From: Comamonadaceae bacterium
Lineage (GTDB): Bacteria > Pseudomonadota > Gammaproteobacteria > Burkholderiales > Burkholderiaceae_C
Direction: 5' to 3'
Length of the DNA stretch: 64,000 nucleotides
Assembly (NCBI GenBank): GCA_027488735.1
Contig: JAIYBB010000004.1
Span: forward strand, 62,001-126,000
The notes beneath the pieces were generated by a model. It was given only the letters and a program-made list of their open reading frames with translations. It did not search any database and was not told the DNA's origin. A program made the translations under genes and the position numbers. This document shows, one piece after another, positions 58,152 to 64,000 of this stretch (positions within the stretch are counted from its first letter, which is position 1; each line of letters starts with the position of its first letter).

Positions 58152-58505
58152 TCAGTCTTCCACACCCAACAGTTCCACTTCAAACACCAGCGTGGCATTG
58201 GGCGGGATGACGCCGCCAGCGCCGTAGGCACCATAGCCCAAGTCTGGCGGTATCAGCAAGGTGCGCTTGCCACCGATTTTCATGCCTTGCACGCCTTCGT
58301 CCCAGCCCTTGATGACCATGCCTTGGCCTAGGCCGAACTCGAAAGGGTCATTGCGGTCGAGGCTGGAGTCAAACTTCTCGCCTTTCTCGCCGTCCACCCA
58401 TAACCAGCCGGTGTAGTGCACGGACACGTACTGACCGGCCACAGCCAGGTCGCCGTCGCCGGTGTGTGTGTCTTCGTATTGCAGGCCGCTGTCGGTGGTA
58501 AACAT
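58152..58505 (-). CDS. FKBP-type peptidyl-prolyl isomerase
   Basis: A 117-residue single-domain FKBP catalysing prolyl cis-trans isomerisation. The hallmark residues are present: VSVHYTGWL (27-35), [65 protein letters not shown]. It is cytosolic (no signal peptide), full length for an FKBP12-type protein. Downstream of the Bug gene on the same strand. Confidence 0.95.
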   Translation of the reverse strand: MFTTDSGLQYEDTHTGDGDLAVAGQYVSVHYTGWLWVDGEKGEKFDSSLDRNDPFEFGLGQGMVIKGWDEGVQGMKIGGKRTLLIPPDLGYGAYGAGGVIPPNATLVFEVELLGVED

Positions 58506-58561
58506 GGGTAAATCCTTGAAAGTGAATAAAACGCTGGAGTGTAGAGGAGTGTGTCAATCCG

Positions 58562-59587
58562 TCATGAGTCTGCTGAAAAGCCAATGCGCTTGACGATCGG
58601 GCCCCAGTAGTCGTACAAGCGGCGTATGTCTTTGGCCATGTCTTCGCTGCTGCCACCCACAGGCAATAAGCCTTGTATCGCCAAGCTGTCTATCAAGCCT
58701 TTGTCTTTGAGCGACTGATTGATGGCGCTGTTGGCCGCCGCAACCACGGAAGCGGGCGTTTTGGCAGGGGCAAAAAAACCAAACCATTCCTCGACCGTCA
58801 GTCCGGCATAGCCTTGTTCGGCAAAGGTGGCAACTTCAGGCACAAAGGGTGAGCGCGCTTTGCCTGAGGTCGCCAGAATGCGCAACTTGCCAGCGCGGTG
58901 GTTGGCCAAAAAATCGCCATGCGGTGTGAACATGGCAGCGATTTGTCCGCCGATGACATCGGTCACACCAGGCACTGAACCCCGGTAAGCCACATGTGTC
59001 ATGGCCACGCCAGTGTTCAAACTGAGCAGCGCGCCCAAAAAATGCGGGGTAGAACCGGCCGCAGGAGACGCATAGTTGGCGCGCTCGGGATTGGCTTTGC
59101 ACCAGGCCAAAAAGTCTTTCACAGTTTTCACTGAAGCCGGCACCATGGGGCCTACCGCCAAGCCATGCGACAACACGGAAGCGGTGCAGACAGGTACAAA
59201 ATCTTTGAACGGGTCATAGCTGAGCGATTTGTAGATGTGCGGGTAAATCAGCATCATGGAATAGGCACTCAACAGCAAGGTGCTGCCATCAGGCACTGCG
59301 TTTTTGACGGCTTCAATGGCGATGCGTCCGCCTGCGCCGGTTTTGTTCTCCACCAACGCAGCATTGCGCGCATAAGCACTGCCAGCCAATTTGTCACCGA
59401 CCCGACGACTAGTGGCGTCAGCAGTTCCTCCTGCAGGAAAACCGCAAATAATTTTGACCTGCTCAATGGGTAAACCACTTGTTTGAGCGAATGTAGAAAA
59501 AGGTGACAGCGCAGCGGTGACAGCAGGTAAGGAAAGCGTTTGCAGCGTTTGGCGGCGGGAACGTGATGTCAGAAGGCTTGTCTTCAT
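58562..59587 (-). CDS. Bug-family substrate-binding protein
   Basis: A 341-residue periplasmic receptor of the tripartite tricarboxylate family. Its N terminus has a possible twin-arginine signal (SRSRRQTLQTLSLPAVTAAL), ending near TFAQ. Typical openings follow: VKIICGFPAGGTADATSRRVGDKL and GAGGRIAIEAVKNAVPDG. It is an orphan receptor. Its position downstream of hydroxycinnamate genes on the same strand suggests an aromatic acid ligand, but that is only an inference. The start at 59587 (MKTSLL) is preferred over a TTG upstream. Confidence 0.9.
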   Translation of the reverse strand: MKTSLLTSRSRRQTLQTLSLPAVTAALSPFSTFAQTSGLPIEQVKIICGFPAGGTADATSRRVGDKLAGSAYARNAALVENKTGAGGRIAIEAVKNAVPDGSTLLLSAYSMMLIYPHIYKSLSYDPFKDFVPVCTASVLSHGLAVGPMVPASVKTVKDFLAWCKANPERANYASPAAGSTPHFLGALLSLNTGVAMTHVAYRGSVPGVTDVIGGQIAAMFTPHGDFLANHRAGKLRILATSGKARSPFVPEVATFAEQGYAGLTVEEWFGFFAPAKTPASVVAAANSAINQSLKDKGLIDSLAIQGLLPVGGSSEDMAKDIRRLYDYWGPIVKRIGFSADS

Positions 59588-59668
59588 GGTGCGTTTTAAC
59601 AATGGTTGATCACAAGGAGATTATGTAAGCAGGCCGCAGCAAAGCACTTGATGACTAACCCTGCACTG

Positions 59669-60025
59669 TCAGGCCAAGGCCAGTGCGTCCATGATGCTGC
59701 GCTCTATCAGGCTGAGGTCTGCGCTGGACAAACTGCCTATGCGTTTGAGCACCCGCGTGGCTTTGTTGATGGTGGTGATCTGGTCGCAAACGGCCACCGA
59801 CTGCGGACCGGCTGACGGCACGGGAACTGCAAACACGGGCACCGGTTGCGGCGAGGTGGACAAGGGCACGACCATGACTGTGCGGCGCACTTTGTTGATG
59901 GCGTCACGCGACAGCACGACGGCAGGTCGGCGTTTCATGATTTCTGAACCAGCTTTGAGTTCAGCGCCTTTGGGCGGGTCGAAGTCGATCAGGTAAATGT
60001 CGCCTCGGCGGATATCCATGTCCAT
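59669..60025 (-). CDS. PemK/MazF-family toxin
   Basis: A 118-residue mRNA-interferase-type toxin. The start MDIRRGDIYLIDFDPPKG and the middle RRPAVVLSRDAINKVRRTVMVVPLST match MazF/PemK (the ribosome-independent endoribonuclease family). The C terminus IGSLSSADLSLIERSIMDAL is also typical. Its ATG overlaps the antitoxin stop (TGATG). The sequence cut by the enzyme cannot be predicted. Confidence 0.9.
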   Translation of the reverse strand: MDMDIRRGDIYLIDFDPPKGAELKAGSEIMKRRPAVVLSRDAINKVRRTVMVVPLSTSPQPVPVFAVPVPSAGPQSVAVCDQITTINKATRVLKRIGSLSSADLSLIERSIMDALALA

Positions 60026-60396
60026 CAGACCGCCTCAGAGGCCAGGCCGTCGGCGGCATCGGACACCGCGCGCACATCTTCAAAACCAGGCTCGGTTTCG
60101 ACCATCTGCGCCCATTGCGCCAGCAACCGGTCTTTTTCACTCTCTGTCGCCAAGCGGTCGTAAACCTGGCCGGACTGAGCCGCGCCCTGAGGCCAAAACA
60201 AGCGAAACGGGTCTTCACGTGCAGTGAGCACTTGCGGTGTGGATAAGCCTGTTTGTGAGTGCGTCAAGTACACCCGGAACGCTTCGCGAAACAGTTCGGA
60301 GCGGTTACGGCCTTCGTCTCGACAGACTTGCTCTATCTGCGAGGCCATGCTGTCAGGCACGGTGATGGTGAAGCGTTGGTAATTGGTTTGGCTCAT
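60025..60396 (-). CDS. Ribbon-helix-helix antitoxin of the MazF module
   Basis: A 123-residue antitoxin. The N terminus (RFTITVPDSMASQIEQVC, then GRNRSELFREAFRVYL) is a CopG-type ribbon-helix-helix DNA-binding domain; the longer C-terminal half would neutralise MazF. The start at 60396 (MSQTNYQRF) follows a strong GAGGTG ribosome site. It overlaps the toxin by one base. The AT-rich promoter with flanking repeats upstream fits autoregulation. Confidence 0.87.
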   Translation of the reverse strand: MSQTNYQRFTITVPDSMASQIEQVCRDEGRNRSELFREAFRVYLTHSQTGLSTPQVLTAREDPFRLFWPQGAAQSGQVYDRLATESEKDRLLAQWAQMVETEPGFEDVRAVSDAADGLASEAV

Positions 60397-60409
60397 GGTT
60401 TTCACCTCA

Positions 60410-60470
60410 AAGTATGATTTTATTTTATTTAAAACTTTAAAATAGTCAATATTTAAGATTAAGTATGATT
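60410..60470 (-). promoter_or_regulatory. mazEF-type promoter flanked by direct repeats
   Basis: On the minus strand: -35 TTGACT (60449-60444), 16-base spacer, -10 TAAAAT (60427-60422). The ten-base repeat AAGTATGATT (plus strand) occurs at 60410-60419 and 60461-60470, one on each side of the promoter, 51 bases apart, close to five helical turns. Likely binding sites for the antitoxin complex; binding is inferred. Confidence 0.65.
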
Positions 60471-60531
60471 CCATGCTGAAGTTTTGATGCAAGCCTTTCC
60501 TGCGTGATTCAAGGTTTCAAAGCCGATTAAT

Positions 60532-62385
60532 TCAACGCGGCGTCAATATGCCCGGCGCACTGCCGTCATGCAAAGCCTGCACCCATGCATCGCGGTGTTT
60601 CAGCACAGCCCTTTGGTTGATCGAGCCCTTGTCAGTCACTTCGCCTTTGTCAATGGATGGCGGGCCACTCAGCAACACCATGCGTGCCACTCTGTTTGCG
60701 CTGCCGGTGGATTGGGCGGCCAAGGCGTTGAGCAGATGCTGGAAATAGGCAAGCACTTTAGGGTGCTGCAACACTTCAATCAGCAGCGCGCTTGCTGGCA
60801 AATCGCAAAGTTCGCGCACACGCGGCGTGGTGAACAACATGGCACCGACTTCCTTCGTGTTTAATCCGGTGATGACAGCATCTTGCACATAAGGCGCAGC
60901 GGCGGCAATGATGCGAGCGCGCAGTGGCCCTACGCTGACGAAAGTTCCCGTGGCAAGTTTGAAATCTTCGGCGATACGGCCATTGAAACGCAAACCCAGG
61001 TTGGGAAGCGCTGGGTCGCGCCAAACCACAGCGTCGCCGCTTTTCAAAAAGCCTTCTTCGTCAAAACTTTCCGCGTTGGCTTCGGGCGCGCGCCAGTAAC
61101 CCGGTGTCACGTTCGGGCCTTTGTAGCGCACTTCAACCTTGTCACCCACAGGCACCAGTTTCAATTGCAGACCCGCCGCAGGCAATCCCAAATCACCTGA
61201 CTCAACTTCGGGGCGCGGCACAAAAATGCCGAACGGCCCGGTCTCGGTCATGCCCAAACCTGTACCCATGACGATGCGCTCGCCCACCTCGCGCTCTTGC
61301 GATGCATGCAAGCTGTCCCAGATAGGTTGCGCCAAGGCCGCACCCGAGTAAAAAAACATGCGCACTTTGCTCAGCAAGTTGCGGCGCAGCAGATCGTCGG
61401 TGTGCATGGCGCTGGCAATGGCTTCAAGACCCGTGGGCACATTGAAATACACCGTCGGTGCAATCTCGCGCAAGTTGCGCAGTGTTTCGTGCATGAGGGC
61501 GGGCACGGGTTTGCCGTCATCGATGTAAAGCGATCCGCCATGGAACAGCACCAAGCCAACATTGTGGTTGCCGCCAAAAGTGTGGTTCCAAGGCAGCCAA
61601 TCGACCAGCACCGGCGGCGACTCGGCCAGCACCGGCATGGACTGCAACATTTGCTGTTGGTTGGCGCACCACATTCGATGTGTGTTGATCACGCCCTTGG
61701 GTAAATTGGTAGAGCCCGAGGTGAATAAAAATTTGACCACGGTGTCGGGACCGGTGGCATGCATGGCTTCATCTACCGCAGGCGTGTCGTTGGTTTGAAG
61801 CAATGCAGAAAAACGTAAGTAGGGGCGGTTAAGTTCACCGTTGATCAACACTACGTCAACATCGTCTGCCACGCAAGCTTCAATGGCCGAGCCATAGCGC
61901 TGCGCATCTGCTGCCATGACCAGTCCTGGGGTGAGCGTGCGCAATATGTGCTTGAGTTTTTCAAAATCTTTGCTGACCGTGGCGTAAGCGGGAGACACAG
62001 GGCAGTATGCAATGCCCACCATCATGCAAGCCAGCGCCATCATGGCGTGCTCCAAGTTGTTTTCGCTCAAGATGACGACAGGCCGATCAACGCTCATTCC
62101 TTTATCTAGCAACGCTTGTCCGATACGCCGCGCCGCAGTCAGCGACTGTGCATAGCTCAGATGTTCCCAGTCACCAGTCGTTCCGTCAGGCTGGCGTTTG
62201 CGCCTGGCAAACAAGGTGCGCTCAGGCGCAACACGCGCCCAATGCAACAACTTGTCTGTCATGCGCTTGGGGTAATCGCCCAGCGCCACATCAGCTTGCG
62301 CATACTGCACGCCATTGTCCTTCGTCTGTACCTGCACGCGGGTGATGCCGTAGCGCATGTCGCGGTAGCGGACAGAGTCGCTCAT
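60532..62385 (-). CDS. Feruloyl-CoA synthetase-like enzyme
   Basis: A 617-residue ANL adenylating enzyme activating hydroxycinnamic acids (ferulate, p-coumarate) to CoA thioesters. The ATP loop FTSGSTNLPKG lies near 221-231, then VDWLPWNHTFGGNHN, GMTETGPFG (A5) and the C-terminal lid with a lysine-containing GEVTDKGSINQRA segment. It resembles feruloyl-CoA synthetase rather than generic acyl-CoA ligases by length and the WLPWNHTFGGN motif. The start overlaps the crotonase stop by four bases. Confidence 0.85.
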   Translation of the reverse strand: MSDSVRYRDMRYGITRVQVQTKDNGVQYAQADVALGDYPKRMTDKLLHWARVAPERTLFARRKRQPDGTTGDWEHLSYAQSLTAARRIGQALLDKGMSVDRPVVILSENNLEHAMMALACMMVGIAYCPVSPAYATVSKDFEKLKHILRTLTPGLVMAADAQRYGSAIEACVADDVDVVLINGELNRPYLRFSALLQTNDTPAVDEAMHATGPDTVVKFLFTSGSTNLPKGVINTHRMWCANQQQMLQSMPVLAESPPVLVDWLPWNHTFGGNHNVGLVLFHGGSLYIDDGKPVPALMHETLRNLREIAPTVYFNVPTGLEAIASAMHTDDLLRRNLLSKVRMFFYSGAALAQPIWDSLHASQEREVGERIVMGTGLGMTETGPFGIFVPRPEVESGDLGLPAAGLQLKLVPVGDKVEVRYKGPNVTPGYWRAPEANAESFDEEGFLKSGDAVVWRDPALPNLGLRFNGRIAEDFKLATGTFVSVGPLRARIIAAAAPYVQDAVITGLNTKEVGAMLFTTPRVRELCDLPASALLIEVLQHPKVLAYFQHLLNALAAQSTGSANRVARMVLLSGPPSIDKGEVTDKGSINQRAVLKHRDAWVQALHDGSAPGILTPR

Positions 62386-63155
62386 GGCTTTGGCGTGACT
62401 TTGTTTGCGCGGCCTTGCAAAAAGGCATCCACACGCGCTTTCGCTTCGGGCGCAGCTTGCGTGATGGAGGACATCAGCGACTCGGTGATGAAACCATGGT
62501 CGGCTGGTTGCTCGGCTATCCGGGGCAGTGCATGCATCAAGGCGTAATTGGTCAATGGTGCATTGCCAGCGATGTGTTTGGCCAATTCCATGGCTTTGTC
62601 AAAAGCAGTTCCAGCGCTCACCAGGTATTGCGCAAACCCGGCGCGTTCGCCATCGACTGCGTTGTAAACGCGACCGGTCATCATCATGTCGGTCATGCGC
62701 GCTACGCCGATCAACTTGGGTATGCGAACTGCACCGCCGCCACCCACAAAAATACCGCGCGAGCCTTCGGGCAGCGCGTAAAAAGTGGTGTCGTCGGCCA
62801 CGCGTATGTGGCAAGACGCAGCCAGTTCCAGCCCGCCGCCAACCACGGCGCCGTGCAAAGCTGCCACCACCGGCACAGATCCAAACTGAATCTGATGAAA
62901 CGCTTGGTGCCACATGCGTGAATGCAACATGCCTTCGCCAGCATCGCGTGACTGCAATTCGCTCAAGTCTAGGCCTGCACAAAAATGCTCACCTCCGCCA
63001 TGCAGCACCGCGGCCCGCACATGGTCTGGCAGTTGCGAGAAAACTTCATGCAAAGACACGATCAATGCATCATTCAAAGCATTGCGTTTGGTGGGACGGT
63101 TCAAGCGAACCACTGCGATGTGGTCGTGTATTTCTAAGTGAAGGTCGGGGTTCAT
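62382..63155 (-). CDS. Enoyl-CoA hydratase/crotonase-family protein
   Basis: A 257-residue crotonase. Oxyanion-hole segments EHFCAGLDLSEL and ALHGAVVGGGLELA are present, and PEGSRGIFVGGGGAVRIPKLIG holds the Glu that often acts in catalysis. Coupling with the feruloyl-CoA synthetase (ATGA overlap) implies hydration of a hydroxycinnamoyl-CoA double bond, or hydration plus retro-aldol cleavage to an aldehyde; which one is not decidable from sequence. It is slightly shorter than typical hydroxycinnamoyl-CoA hydratase-lyases. Confidence 0.88.
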   Translation of the reverse strand: MNPDLHLEIHDHIAVVRLNRPTKRNALNDALIVSLHEVFSQLPDHVRAAVLHGGGEHFCAGLDLSELQSRDAGEGMLHSRMWHQAFHQIQFGSVPVVAALHGAVVGGGLELAASCHIRVADDTTFYALPEGSRGIFVGGGGAVRIPKLIGVARMTDMMMTGRVYNAVDGERAGFAQYLVSAGTAFDKAMELAKHIAGNAPLTNYALMHALPRIAEQPADHGFITESLMSSITQAAPEAKARVDAFLQGRANKVTPKP

Positions 63156-63193
63156 GCGTCTGGTTATAGTTGATCAAACAATCTTAAACGACC

Positions 63194-64000
63194 ATGAAAC
63201 ACCAAGACCTGATCGCCATCGACATTCACACCCACGCAGAGGTGAGCTGCTGGAATCCGTTTGACAACTATGGTGAGGAGTACGACCGCGCCGCTGACAA
63301 GTATTTCGGCTCGGACCGCCGTCCCACCATCGAAGAAACGGTGGCGTACTACCGCGAGCGAAAAATCGGTTTGGTCATGTTCACCGTTGACGCTGAATCA
63401 CACATGGGGCGACGCCGTATACCGAACGAAGAAATCGCCAAAGCTGCGCGGGATAACAGCGACATGATGATTGCGTTCGCCAGCATCGACCCTCACAAAG
63501 GCAAGATGGGTGCGCGTGAAGCCGAACGTTTGATCAAAGAGGAGGGCGTGCGCGGTTTCAAATTTCACCCGACCGTGCAAGGCTGCCACCCCTACGACAA
63601 AATGGCCTGGCCGATTTACGAAGTGATCAACGCACACAAACTGCCCGCGATTTTTCACACGGGTCACAGCGGTATTGGCAGCGGCATGCGTTGCGGTGGT
63701 GGTCTGCGTTTGGCCTACAGCAACCCCATGCACTTGGACGATGTGGCCGCCGATTGGGGAGACATGCAAATTGTCATGGCCCACCCCAGCTTTCCTTGGC
63801 AAGATGAAGCCTTGAGCGTGGCCATGCACAAACCGAACGTCTGGTTAGACCTGTCCGGTTGGAGCCCGAAATACTTTCCCAAAAGCCTTGTCCAGTATTC
63901 CAACACTTTGCTAAAAGACCGCGTGTTGTTCGGCAGCGATTACCCGTTGATCACGCCTGAGCGCTGGATGAAAGACTTTGAGGTAGCGGGTTTCAAGCCT
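63194..64000 (+). CDS. Amidohydrolase-family protein, 3' end cut by the window
   Basis: 269 codons without a stop. A metal-dependent hydrolase: DIHTH (metal-binding HxH, about 10-14), FKFHPTVQG, FHTGHSG, MAHPSFPW and GSDYP (Asp ligand) fit the amidohydrolase_2 fold. Relatives next to feruloyl-CoA synthetases are annotated as 4-hydroxyphenyl-beta-ketoacyl-CoA hydrolases; decarboxylases of the ACMSD type share the fold. Given the neighbours I favour a role in hydroxycinnamate breakdown. Divergent from the crotonase gene, 38 bases away. Confidence 0.82.
   Translation, partial: MKHQDLIAIDIHTHAEVSCWNPFDNYGEEYDRAADKYFGSDRRPTIEETVAYYRERKIGLVMFTVDAESHMGRRRIPNEEIAKAARDNSDMMIAFASIDPHKGKMGAREAERLIKEEGVRGFKFHPTVQGCHPYDKMAWPIYEVINAHKLPAIFHTGHSGIGSGMRCGGGLRLAYSNPMHLDDVAADWGDMQIVMAHPSFPWQDEALSVAMHKPNVWLDLSGWSPKYFPKSLVQYSNTLLKDRVLFGSDYPLITPERWMKDFEVAGFKP

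Noticed and set aside
60238-60246. Second perfect TTATCCACA (DnaA box)
   Set aside because: It is within the antitoxin coding sequence and alone; near-chance frequency, so no role is claimed.

Overview
The window is a stretch of ordinary bacterial chromosome, about 92-95 % coding, G+C roughly in the mid-to-high fifties by eye (not computed). Gene content and order point to a betaproteobacterium of the order Burkholderiales, most likely Comamonadaceae. The pointers are two orphan Bug-type (tripartite tricarboxylate) binding proteins, the order pyrG-kdsA-eno-ftsB, dapA-bamC-MBL hydrolase, grpE-dnaK-dnaJ, and a tandem pair of cyanophycin synthetase genes. I saw no rRNA, tRNA, CRISPR array, insertion sequence or prophage.

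Layout. 1-5.6 kb: the end of a polyamine-type ABC ATPase, yqeY, rpsU, a BaiN-like flavoprotein, an alpha/beta hydrolase and an acyl-CoA synthetase. 5.6-10.2 kb: a DEAD-box helicase, a parDE toxin-antitoxin pair with a palindromic operator, an SDR, a Tas-like aldo-keto reductase and plsY. 10.2-10.6 kb: the only gene-free stretch over 300 bp, holding palindromic elements. 10.6-24.8 kb: housekeeping genes (yajQ, murB, a Bug protein, xerD, a ferritin-like DUF455 protein, gamma carbonic anhydrase, hslO, ftsB, eno, kdsA, pyrG, coaBC, dut, an FKBP, roxA) and a tiny Ala/Pro-rich lipoprotein with its own promoter and terminator. 24.8-30.4 kb: dapA-bamC-MBL hydrolase, then a tightly coupled operon MFS transporter / 46-residue membrane protein / SDR / methyltransferase. 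30.5-39 kb: topoisomerase IV (parE, parC) and an RND efflux adaptor-pump pair. 39-43 kb: RidA, two small exported proteins and comEC.

43-53.3 kb is the most interesting part: a cyanophycin (multi-L-arginyl-poly-L-aspartate) locus. A short CphA2-like synthetase and a full CphA1-like synthetase are transcribed one way. A 762-residue ABC exporter with an unusual N-terminal extension (possible PH-like fold plus a four-cysteine zinc ribbon) and a DUF1854 protein are transcribed the other way. They are flanked by an orphan TRAP binding protein and a CapA-like protein with a small exported partner. The two synthetases look complementary: CphA1 keeps both ATP sites but has lost part of the N-domain metal motif, while CphA2 keeps that motif but has a ruined Mur-type P-loop and no C-terminal Mur domain.

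53.3-58.5 kb: dnaJ, dnaK and grpE, the last two with recognisable sigma-32-type promoters; an unusual HTH regulator behind an AT-rich spacer; and an FKBP. 58.5-64 kb: a probable hydroxycinnamate (ferulate/coumarate) degradation cluster of Bug protein, feruloyl-CoA synthetase, crotonase and an amidohydrolase cut by the window end. A mazF-type toxin-antitoxin module sits inside this cluster.
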